DNA of 32,827 nucleotides from Phycisphaeraceae bacterium (GTDB taxonomy: Bacteria; Planctomycetota; Phycisphaerae; Phycisphaerales; Phycisphaeraceae), in contig PAIY01000179.1 of the NCBI GenBank assembly GCA_002704825.1, positions 1 to 32,827 on the forward strand, written 5' to 3'. Of the stretch, positions 15,801 to 27,800 are shown in pieces. The position numbers and the translations under genes were made by a program. A model generated the notes under the pieces. That model saw only the letters and a list, made by a program, of their open reading frames with translations. It had not been told where the DNA came from and did no database searches. The number at the start of each line of letters is the position of its first letter. The stretch's first letter is position 1.

Positions 15801-18800
15801 TGACCGGCACCGATGAGGACTCAGCGTTTGCACAGAATATCGACAAGATCTTTATCGCGGGTACTGTCACCGGTCAGGTGAATATCTCCGGCTCGATCAG
15901 CGAGTTCTACACCGGTTGGCTGCTCACCGGCCAAACTGATGGCCAGGTCGGTCTCTCACTGGCGGGTTCGGAAGTCGATGACAACTTCTATGTCGGCGGT
16001 GATCTGCGTAACCTCATCGTTGCCTCCTACATCGGCACCGATGGTGTGACCGTCACCGATGACATTGATGCTGACGTGACCTACAGCACCGGCTTTAACC
16101 TGCATGTCGGCGGACGATTGGGACAAATGCTCTCGATTAACTCCACCAGTGGTCAGGTTGAAGTCGACAACAACTCGACAGGCATCTCCAATCTCGATTC
16201 CTCTGTCCTTCAACAGGAAATCGAATACAAACTCAACGATTCAGATTTGAACACAGGTGACTGGTTCCAGATGGGGCGTCTCGATGATGCTCTTGATACC
16301 TACACCAACGACACCTTCGAAACAGCACAGGTTCTCGGCTCGGTCCGCGAAAATGGTTTGTCTGAAGATAGTGTTATTCGTGTGCATGGTTTACTGGATG
16401 GTTCAAACACAGGTAACGACGAAGTCGACTACTATGCAGTCGCCTTGATGGGTGGACAAACCATCAGCATCGATCTGAGTGGCTTTGAATACACCGATGA
16501 AGATGGCTTTAGCTATGGTGATTATGGCTACCTGCTGAATGTGGGTGTCTATGACCAGGAAGGTCGACTGGTTGCATCGGATTACAGTGATATTGAATTC
16601 GATCAGTTCCAGGGTGAAGAATTCACCTTCACAGCAGCAGAACCCGGTCTCTACCGTATTGCGGTCGGCTTTGTCGGTGACGGCAACTTCAATGGCGAAA
16701 CCGACAGTGGTGAATCCACAACGATCCTACTCGGAGAAGCTCACTACGAACTGGTGATCAAGGGCGTTGGTGACCTGGCGGTCGGCGGCATTGTTTCCCG
16801 CGAACATCTCTTTGGTGAGTTCGAAGCAGCATCGACCATTGTCCGTAATGGTGATCTGGGTGCCATCTGGGTGACCGATACCCAGTTCTACCGTTGGGGC
16901 AGTGAGTTCAGCTCAACCAACAATATCCAGATCCGACGCGGTGACCTGCGTGCTGATATTGCAGGTGCAATCGGTTCGGATGATGCGGATGACCAGATCG
17001 GCCTGAACCTCGAAGTCGAAGACGGCAACGTGGGGCTGATCATGGCCAACGTCGCTGATCTGAACCTGGACTACGCACATGTCTCAGGTGACATCCAGGT
17101 CATTGATGGTCTTGAATCAGTGTATGTGAACATCCATGCCAACGGCGGTCTGGGTGTGATCCGTGCTGGCGATATGGACACTGATATCGCAAGCGTCATC
17201 AGCGTCAACGAAGACAACCTCAACCAGGACGGTATCATCGACCTCATCGATGTGGTGGGTGACTTTGGTTCCTCCAATGCAGGTGGTCCGCAGATCAGCA
17301 CCGGTCTGGGCGGCAATGTTCGCTATATCCAGGTTGGTGGCGATGTCTATCAGGACTTGTACTTCGGCTCAGGTGACCCGGTGACGCAAGTCTTTGACGA
17401 AGGCGAAACCGTCTCAGTCTATGATGACTCGGGTGCGGAGATATACTTCATCCCAACCGATGTCACACAGCAGTACGACGAATTCAATCGTCCCATCACG
17501 TTGGCAAGTCTTGAACTGGTGGCTTACGGCATCCGCAGCAGCGGTGGTAAAGTCATCATCAGTGTCTCCTCAACCGGTGGCATGACCATTAACGCCATCT
17601 CCAACGGTGTGGGTAACGCGGCTGAAATCGGCACGATCATCGCCCTGGGCGAAGGTATCCCCGTTGAAAATCCGGATGAAATTGACACGGGTACAGACAC
17701 CGGTACCGGAACTGGCGGTAATGATGATGACACAACCGATGATCCGGGTGATCTGAATGTGATTCTCGGTTCGTCGGACGGTACACGCATCGATATCTGG
17801 ATGGTCACGGGAGCACCTGTTGTAACCACGACATCTGGCGATGATGCCGATGCTGAATTGACCATTGGTGAAGGTGATTTCTACACCATTGCCAATAACA
17901 CAGGTGGTGAAATCGTCAATGTCTCTGCTGCCAGCATTCAGAATCTGTATTCCTCCGGTTCAATTGGTTTGACATCATCCAATACCGGTACAGCCATCAA
18001 TCCACGTACAACACTCAACGATGCCTATCCGTTCCTCGGACAGCATATCGGTGTGGTCTCGGGCAACATTGCCACCATCAGGGCCAACGAAGGTCTTGGC
18101 AATATCATGGTTGATGGTTACATCGGCGAAGTCCATGCCAACTATGACGGTGTGAACAAGACGGACATCTTCGAAGGTATCGCAGGCCCGATCTTTGCGA
18201 CCGGCGATATCTATTCGGTGATCATCGGTGAAGGTCTTGCCAGCACAGGCAATGGTGAAGTCGCCCAATCGGGTATCTTTGCCCAGGGCTTCATCTTCGA
18301 AGTCGTCAATCAGGGAGAAGGCTCTGACATCTTCGGCAATATTGTTTCCGAAGAAGGTATTGGCAGAATCGCTCTGACCAATGGTGTCATTGCCAACAGC
18401 AACATCATGGTCATCTCGGACCTGGCGGATTCTCTGGAATGGATCACAGCGTCCATCTCCTCAACCTCCGTTTCCGAACCTGAAGAACCTGATTACACTG
18501 GATTGACCACTGCAGAAAAGGCAATTGTTCAGGCCCAGTACAACCGTGAACTTTCACGCTACAGAGCCAACGGCGGTATTGACAGCATTTCGACCACCAA
18601 TAAGGGCGGTATCCTCGGCACGGTCCTGGTGGGCAATCAAATCAACGCCATCACTGTTGATGACGGTTTTGGTCTGCTCAACAGCCTGATCGCCATCAAC
18701 GAAGGGAATGACATCAACACCATGACCATTGATGGTTACGGTATCCGTGATGTGATCTTCGACGGTGTGACCAGCATCAACACCATCAATCTTGAAACCA

Positions 18801-21800
18801 ATGCACGCTACATCGATCCGACACTCTTTGGACTGGGCGTCCGTCCTTCCATGCAGGTCGATGGCATTGCTAACACCCTCACGGACCTGCTGCATTACCT
18901 TGCAGACTCCAACGGTATGGAGATTGATGAATTCATGGCCATGGTTTCGGGTATCAATAACGGTGTTGATATCGCTGAGATTGCCAACCTGGGTTGGTTT
19001 GGCAACTACCAGGATTCAGGCACCGCCGCTGCCATCCCCGACGTGCTTCAGGCCGGTATCCTTGCCAGCGTGGACATGCGTGGTTCGCATAATCTGGGAA
19101 CGCTTAATGCTTACCAGATTCGCAGCGACAATGAAACGGATACACCTGAAACCCAGATCGTCTTTGCCAACCACATTGGCAACATCTTTGTCACCGACAT
19201 CGTCAAGGGTGTGAACCTGACCACCGGCAGCATGGACGCCATACAAATTGGTTCAGACCTGATCAACTCCGACTTGCATGTGGCTGGTGAATTGACCCTC
19301 TTTGCAATCGGCGGTGACTTTGGCGCTGACTCAGCTTTGACACTCGAAGGTTACAACGGTTATCTCAACCAGTTCAATATCACTGGTGACATGGCCGGTG
19401 ATCTCATTGTGGCTGGCGCGGTTAACAACATCGACATCGACGGTGACTTTACCGGTTGGATCCAGATCGAAGGCGGTCAATCTGCAATCGCAGCATTGAA
19501 CAAGATCGATGTGGCAAGCAGCCTTTCAAGTGACGACTTCTATGTCGATGGTGATGTCAATACCATCTACGTCGGCGATGATGCAAGCGGAAGCCTGACC
19601 ATCACCGGTAACCTGGGCACCATGGAAGTCGGACGCAACAGCTCCGGCGGTGACATGCTCATGGACCTGATCGTCCAGGGCAATCTCGGCAAACTCACTG
19701 CCAACGGCGTGATCTCCGGCGATGTCCATGTGTATGGCAACGTCACGGACAGAATCTCAGCAACCCGTGTCAGTGATGACATCGGCGCCCTGCTCGGTGA
19801 CAGCTTCAACCATGTGGTTGATTTTACGGCATATTCAGATGACTTGTTCTATGTGGTTGATGCAATCACGAATGATCTTGATGTCGTTACTGGATATGAA
19901 CTATTTAGCATTACACGCAACAGCAACGGTACGCTCAATGGCGTCACCTCACTGGGGACGCTCAGCTTGAGTACTACCACAAACGCTATTCAAGCCATTG
20001 AAGTCAACCCGAATGATCCCAATGAAATTTACTTCACAGTCAAAGTCGATAATTCAGGCGTAGATGATCAGTTGAAGTTGTATGTGATTTCAGACCTTTC
20101 GTCTGGTATTGCAATGACCAACATCAGCAGTATCTCGATCAGTTCAGATAATCAGATTGCAAGCTCCCTGACATTCTCAAATGACAAGCTGTATTTACTG
20201 AATGTGACTCAGCCGAACATTAATTACATCAACACGCTTTACACCATCAACATTACCGAAGAGGTTAATGATGAGATTGAGAAGGACTATGCCTCAGTGG
20301 GTAATGGAGCGATTGCTCTGCCGGATGTCGATTACTTTACCAATGCAGCCAGTACGATGTATATCGCATCGATTGACTCAGACAGCGAAGGCAACCTTCG
20401 TCTTTATGTGATCGATACAGCAAATCCGGAAAACGGCAGTATCATTGAAATGAGCAATCCTGAAGCATCATCATTCCGTATCCCCGGTTTGATCAACGGC
20501 TTTGTGATTGCAACGGGCTTCTTTAACCATACGGCCTTTGGCAACACGCCTTCGGTGACCAGCTTTACCAGTGGTCAATCCGGCTCGCTGATCATCCCGG
20601 CTCACTCGACCTTCACAGCAACCAGCTTTGACACCACTACAACTGAGATTCTGGGAACAGTCGCTAATGCCACCGGTTATACCTCCGATAGCAATGGATA
20701 CTTCTACCAGATCAATGACAATGCCAGCGGCACCGCAGACGTTCTCTTCCAAACCGAATCTGCTGATTCGGCGAAGGCGCAGTACGGTCTGTCGCTGATC
20801 TCCGGCAATGTCGTGGTGCACGGTTATCTGAACAACATCACAGCCAATAAGGGCCATGTAACCGGCAATGTTCTTGCAGGTGGTAATATCAACATCGTCT
20901 CAATCACCGATGGTAGCCTTGGCTTGGATGAACGTGTCACGCTCTCCTCCTCCTACGGCAATATCGGTACCGTGACGGTGACCCGTGGTAATGTCAATGC
21001 ACAGATCAACGCCTCCAATGGCTCCATCAACAGCTTCACCACCACGGACAACACCAGCACCACCGCCCCGCAGGTCAGTGGTGATCTCCTGGCTGGTACC
21101 TCTATTCAAGCACGTCAAATCCTGGCTGCGACGATTGGTGGCAGTATCCAGAGCTCGGATGAACTGGGTGTTACCATCAGCAGTGAATACCAGACCAACA
21201 CCTTCAATGTCTCAGGTAACGTGGGCGACAATGTGACGATTACGCTGGGTGATCTGGGCTCAGCAAACATTGGCGGAGATTTCGGCGGAGACCTGACAGT
21301 CAATGCAACCATTGGTGCTCGCCCCAATGTCACAATCAACGGTGACATGGATGGTACTGCAACATTTGCAGACAGTGCGACCCTGACCGTCCGTGGTGAT
21401 TTTGGCACAGACAGTGACAGTCTGGCCCGCATGGATATCCATGGCAATGCACACGTCACGATTCAGGGAGACATGCATGGCGACCTGGTTGTCGGCAGCC
21501 GCCTTGAATCGCTCGTAGCAGACAATTACTACGACGCAAACGTCTTTGTAGGCGGTCGTATCAACAGCATCAGCACTACCAACACAACCACTGGCAATGT
21601 TGTGAACTCTGTCTTCCAGGCGGGTCTCTCAGCAGGTGACGATGGTATCTTCGCAGATAACATCGATACCATGCCTGACGTCTTTGAAGGCGGTACGCTT
21701 GAGAAGATCGTCAGCTTCGTTGCAGGCAATGTCTCCAACAGCATCATCGCTGCAGGTCACGACATTGACACCTTCCGTGCCAATACCAGCATTAGCGACT

Positions 21801-24800
21801 CAACCGTGGTCTCCGGCTTCGTCCTCGGTCACTCGGCCGCCGCTTCCCTGCTTAATAGTAGTAACAAAGCCGATCATGCAGATATCAGTGATGATATGTC
21901 TGAAATATTCGGCGCCACAACCCGCACGCTGTACTACGGTGATTTGGGTACGGTGTATCTGGGTACCGCCACAGCTACAAACGTTAATGTCATTGCGGGT
22001 CTTGATGTCGGTGAAAACGGTGTCTTTGGCATTATCGATGATCAGGGAAATGATGATCCTACTGATGACACAACCGATGACAGCGTCATCCGTAACCTTG
22101 AGAACGGTGTTGTCCAGGGCGGTGGTATCAGCATCATCAACAATGTCAGTGGCGGTGGCGTGGGCGCAACCGGCTACATCGCAGCCGACTCACGTATCAC
22201 TTCGAACACCACCAGCATTGCTTCTGAAGCTCCGATCAATCCGACCGTGACCGACTTCTTCAATAGCCTGGGGGTTGCCGTTGTTGACTATGAAAATGAC
22301 GGACAGGAAGTGGGCACCAGTTTTACCCGCATTGATCTTCCCGCTGGCAGCTACATCGACATCCGTAAAATCGGCAATGACAAGGTGTACGTTTACGATG
22401 CCAATGATGGTGACAATTACATCGACGCGATTTATATCATCCGTGACGAAGCTGCCAACCCGAACTTCGATGCGACATCGATTGTGCTGGATTACTCCAC
22501 AGACTCCGAAATTCAGATCGGTCAGATTCTCACATCTGATGACGTACGAATCGGCAACATGGACTTCTATAATCTCAAAGGCACGACTGGATCACTTGTC
22601 CTGGCAGGTGATACGGATGGTCCTGGTGGTACGGGTGATCCGATCATTACAACGCCGGATATGTGGATTGATGCCACCAACGAGAATTCATACATCCGCT
22701 CAACAAGTGTGTATCAACAGGATGCCATCCAGGTTGCAGCCAACTTCAGCGGCTACATCTCCGGCAACGTGACAGAATTGCGTCTGGGCACCATTGACCC
22801 CAGTGCACGGATCAACATCGCAGGTGATCTTCACTACATGATCGTCATGAGTTCTGACACGGGTGCGGATAACACCGTCAGCTACACTGTGAATGACGAT
22901 GTGAACACGACTGATATTCAGTACCTGTACTCCACCGTCGATTCCACTGGTAACTTCGCAGCCTACTACTACCTTGTCGAAGTCCCCTCGACCATCGATG
23001 GCGTTGATCCGACGTATGAAGGACGTATTGATGTTTACGATAACTCAGGGTCAAGCACCGTTGTTACGACCTATAGCGGTCTGGCTGATAACATCACCGG
23101 CCTTGAGTACTTTGATCACGATTCCGACAATACAACCGATGACGTTCTGATGGCGATGACAACGGATTCGAGTTACCTGCCGAGCAATGAAGTGACTTTT
23201 GGTGAAGACGATGCCCCCACAGCTGTGGACACAAGTGATTACGAAGGTTTGGCAATCAACAGCGAGGGACGCGTCTTTGCCATTGATTACATTACGGACG
23301 AGAACGATCAAACGCTGGCACATCTTGTCGAGATAGATGCAACCAACGGTGTCATCCGCGATATGGGCATTATCCGTGACGTACTGGGTTTGACCTACAA
23401 TCAGGAAGCAGATGTTTCTGACATCGTTCAGATTGCCTTTGACGCACAGGACAACCTGCTGCTGATCAGTCGAGATAATGGCAACGGTCAGGATGCGACT
23501 GCTCAGTATGTCATGATGCAGATTGACAGCAGCCAGATTGACGAAGGCGACCTCTATCTCACAGCACACAGTCCAAGCTCTGCGGTTCTTGCCCGTCGTA
23601 CCATCACGGGACTGGGTGTCGATCTGGAAATCAAGGGTCTTGCTTATAACGCTGAAGATGGACACTTCTACGCTGCAGCATATGATGGCACGACCAACTT
23701 CATCTATCGCTTCTCCAAGACCAACCCGATTGCCACCCAACTGGAGATTGATGACACCAATACCAACAATGACACCGAGACGCTCTTGAGCAACGAGAAT
23801 CAGATCATTGGCATTGGTTTTGATGCGAGCTATAACCTTGTGGTTCAGCTTCTGTACAAGACTGCAGACCTAAGTAGTAATGTACCGAATGCGACGAAGT
23901 GGACCTCAAGCCTGTATACCAGTGATATTGTGACCACAACGGATGACACAAACAATATCCAAACGACGGTCTATAACTACAGTTTGAAACAAGTGTCGAA
24001 TGATGACTCTTTGAACAACAGTATTGATGCCTTTGCCATCGGTGTGGTCAATGGGTTCGAAGTGGCCTTTGCCTACATTGCTGACAGCAGTGGCACTGTC
24101 TACCAGAGCGCCAAGGCGGGTAACCAGACCTCGCTCCTGGGCACCATTGAACTCAATCCGATTGATGCCACAACTGGTACTGCTGAGTTCCACTTGTCAG
24201 CATCGTTGCCACTTGGTGAAGCCCAGACTGGATCGAGCATGACCATCGATACTGCCAGCGGCTTTGCGTATGTGGTCACGGTTGGCGAGAATCCGAACCT
24301 ATGGAAGGTTGACCTGGCGACCAATGAAGTTTCCCGTGTTGGTCAACTGACCATGGCAGGCAATACGGATGAACTGGCACAAATCGGTGGCATTGCCTTT
24401 GATGCCAGTGGCACACTCATCGGTGTGGATACCCAAACACGTCGTATTGTCAGCATTAACACCAACTCGGCAGTGGTCACCGCACGCACCGAATCCGGTA
24501 CGGTCGACAGTGCCCTGACCGATCTGAGCTATGACAGCAGTAACTCTCAGATTACCGGTATGGCGGACGGCGAAGTGGTGACCTTCTTTGCCACCAGCAT
24601 GGATCTGCTCGGCGGTATTGTTGCACACCGCATCCGTTGGGGTGATGTGCTTGCCGTCGGCCATGGCAGTACCAATGCCAGTGAACGCGAAGCATTCTCC
24701 GGTCGTCTCGTTGCCAATGGTTCTGATACCAATATCGTGACTATGGAAGGCTTCAGTATCCGCGGTGACTTTGATGGCGTCATTTCGACCAACAATACCA

Positions 24801-27800
24801 TCAACCGTATTGAACTTTACAACACCGATTTCCATGGATCCGTTGTTGCTGAGGACATCAATGAGTTCAACCTGCATAGCTATGAAGCTCTGCCTGAAGA
24901 ATTCGGTACAAACGCAGTGATCGATGTGAACGATCTGGCGAATGTGCTTTACTTCGGCGGTGATTTCGATGGTTATATCCACGCAGCACGTGCCATTAAC
25001 ATCAACATTGCAGAATCCGTCCAATCCAATGCCGTGATTGATGTTGATTACTATCTCAATGATTATGAATCAGGATCAACCTTCGATGGCACACTGCGTA
25101 CCGGCAAACTCAACAACTTCCATATCTTTGGGCAGATGCTCGACAATGCCAACTTCTTTGTTGATGGCGATATGTCATCGCTGAACATCGGTGCAGGCAC
25201 CTCAAGCAACACGGTGATTCGTGTCAACGGTGATATCGGAACTGTTGATGTGGGTAACACCCATGAAGGTACGATCACCGTCTTCGGCGTGGTTGGTAAC
25301 TCCCTGTTTGATGACATGGATGAAGCCATCTACAACGTCGCTTTGGGTGGCTCGAACCTGACTGTCAGCGGGACAACGGAACAGAGCTATATCCTCTACG
25401 GTGTCTGGCTCGGCGAAGACGGCTTGCTCAACACCGAAGATGATGTAATTACCGGTGGTTCACTGACCAGCGCTAATATCAACACCATGCGGGACACCGT
25501 CCTGGCTGCTGGCGTCCTGCCTTCAGCAGAGCGTGGTGAAATCCAACGCGGTGACTTCAGTGCTTACTACTTCCAGGATCACACTGAAAACGGCACGTAC
25601 TACTCCGTTGAATCAGCAGGTATCCAACCCAGTTCAATTGGTAGCCTGACCGTGACGCAGGCAAGTAACACCAATGAAACGACAGGCCTGTTTAACCTCG
25701 TCGTCGCTTCGGACAGTGTGCCTTCTGCCATCAGTGGTACACAGAATGCCGTGATCCGTCGTCAGACCTACAACGATCTACCCGGCGGTCCGCAGGTGGT
25801 CTCTGTAACACAGACATCGGATTCGATCATTGAGATTGTGTTCAACGAAGAACTCAATGCCAATACGATTTCACTGACCACAGAAGACAATCCATTTGGT
25901 TCAATCACACTTCAGGACTATGTTTCGACTGAAACATATATTGAAAATGTTGAACTCGAATATGTCACACGCACCAATGCAGCAGGTAACAAGATCGGTG
26001 TGATCCGACTCAAGAGCAAAGACTTTGAAGGCTTTAGCCCATTGACCAAGATCACCATCTCAGATGGTTCTGATGGTCACCAGGCGTTGCTTGACCGTTC
26101 GGGTACAGCACTCAATTTCGAGAACGAAACCCGCTGGTCACGCTCGGCATTGGGCGACTTTAATCAAGATGGCGTTGCTGACCAGTACGGAGACGTGGTT
26201 GATGACTTGGCAGGAACGGTTCTTGATGGTGATGCTGATGGTATTTCAGGCGGTATCTTCGAAACCTTCGTCATTGCTGATGATTTTGAAAACTTCGATT
26301 TCCTGAATGCATCTTTGAATCCTACAGAATTGGAGCTCAATCAAGAAACCGTCATCGAAGATAGTTTCTACCAGTATGGTGGCGATCCGTTTGTCATGAA
26401 CTTCACCGCAGAGGCTGGTCAGTTCTTCAGCTACAACTATCAAAGCCTCGACTACACCAACGCGGTGATCGGCCTGTTCTATCAGGATGATCAAGGTACC
26501 GTAACTGCAGGTGATGACACCTTTGAACTGGTAGCCCGTTACGAATGGAGCGAATACACCGAAGATGAAGACGGCTATATCTCAGGTGCCAGCGGATTCC
26601 AGGCCTTGCAGTTACCTGAAGACGGCAACTACTACCTCGTGGTTGATTCTCAGTACTTCTACTACAACGATCAATTTGCAGGTAATTATCTGTATGAATC
26701 TGACTTTGAACTAAGCGTTGGTCTCTACAGCAATGCTCAGTTGATCGATGTGCCTGTGGATGAAAACGGTGATCCGACAGATGAAGTCGCCTATACACCG
26801 GGCACTGATAACAACCAAGCCAAGCAGCTGATCTATCTGAACTTCGGAGGCGGTGTGGCAACAGGTTATGAAGATAGTCTGGGCAACCCGTTAAGTTACG
26901 ATGTTGCTGAGTTCGATGCAGCTGATCTGGGCTTTGCACCTTATCTGACCAATTATGTCGACGAATTTGGCTTCTATTATGATGATGATCATGATGCATA
27001 CACCGAAGAAGAATTGGCTGCGATCAATGATGAACTCATCGCTTTGATCTCCCAGAAGGTTTATGACCTTTATGCCAATGCTTTGCTCGGCGACACCTTC
27101 CTGCTCACAGGCAATGCCACCGACGGTTACACTTATTCAACCGACAATCTTGATGACGGTATTGCCAAGGAGTCGGACATTGACGGCGATGGTACGAATG
27201 ACACCGCAGAAATCACAGCTGCGAGCACCTTCTTCAGTATGTTTGCCAGTAACGATTACGGCATCTACTTCACCACCGTCGATCCTGATACTTATGTGGA
27301 CGGTAACGGCAATTCAATTGAACTTGACTATGCTGAAATCTACATCGGTCAAACAACCGACTCTGATACCGGCAGCGGTACGGGTAACTATGGTGAAGCG
27401 TCCCATGTTGACCTGATGAACATGGATAAGAACGATGTGGCATACATCGCCCTGCAGTACTTCGATGTCAACTTTGATCGGTACATCGATGGTACGGCCA
27501 GCTATGAAACCGAGTTGGCTGACATGAGCACGTTTATCGCCAACGTCACCGGTCATGAACTGGGTCACCTGCTTGGCTTGAATCACACCAATGTCCCGCC
27601 GATTGACGACGGTTCGGTTACGGTCGATTCGCTGGGTGATGACTGGTACAACATCATGATGTCCGGTTTGGCAGCATCCGGTGATGAGTACTACACACCA
27701 TGGCAGTTCGGCACATCCAGTGTCTGGAATGGTGTGGATTATCTCAATGGCGAAGTCTACTACGGTGGCGAATTCTCCATCGGTCAGATCGATACGCTTG

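Larger units (their letters stand above)
15839..19800 (+). repeat. Beta-solenoid-like region, first block
   Basis: Short repeated strands with regular glycine turns, such as 'IDKIFIAGTVTGQVNISGSI', 'FYVGGDLRNLIVAS' and 'VNTIYVGDDASGSLTITGNLGTMEVG', have the look of a right-handed parallel beta-helix. The block is interrupted by a PPC domain (16295-16765), an acidic linker (17667-17757) and helical insertions (18466-18580 and 18829-19020). Solenoids of this style are common in autotransporters, bactofilin-like proteins and large planctomycete surface proteins. The fold assignment is from pattern only. Confidence 0.55.
4451..20713 (+). repeat. Dispersed GYxSDSxGxFYSI signature, at least eight copies
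   Basis: A 15-19 residue signature recurs in frame: LAGYSSDSEGLFFSI (4451-4495), a longer variant at 5024-5080, YVGLSSDDSGIYYSY (7739-7783), a split variant starting at 8729, LHGYASDSDGRFYSI (9443-9487), LQGYAINEDGRAVSI (10700-10744), SIGLGSDSNGNFYSI (15140-15184) and ATGYTSDSNGYFYQI (20669-20713). Several are preceded by a 'PGSVDxxL' or 'GSxxxxL' lead, and several are followed within 10-40 residues by 'ELW' or 'TLW' plus a short 'S/TxxxF' strand. The signature marks one recurrent blade type, spaced irregularly, and its last copy lies inside the solenoid region. Confidence 0.65.
21617..25515 (+). repeat. Three dispersed 'AGxxxGxDGxF' motif units in the solenoid half
   Basis: Units QAGLSAGDDGIF (21617-21771), IAGLDVGENGVF (21992-22193) and YGVWLGEDGLL (25397-25515) each start with a Gly/Asp turn. 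Each continues through an acidic stretch and a 'GGxIxxIxxxxxV' strand, and ends with 'IIAAG', 'YIAAD' or 'VLAAG'. The Asp-rich loop could bind calcium; that is an inference. Confidence 0.5.

Noticed and set aside
23051..25024. Long minus-strand frames (229 and 241 codons)
   Set aside because: Antisense shadows of propeller and solenoid repeats, with no family resemblance.
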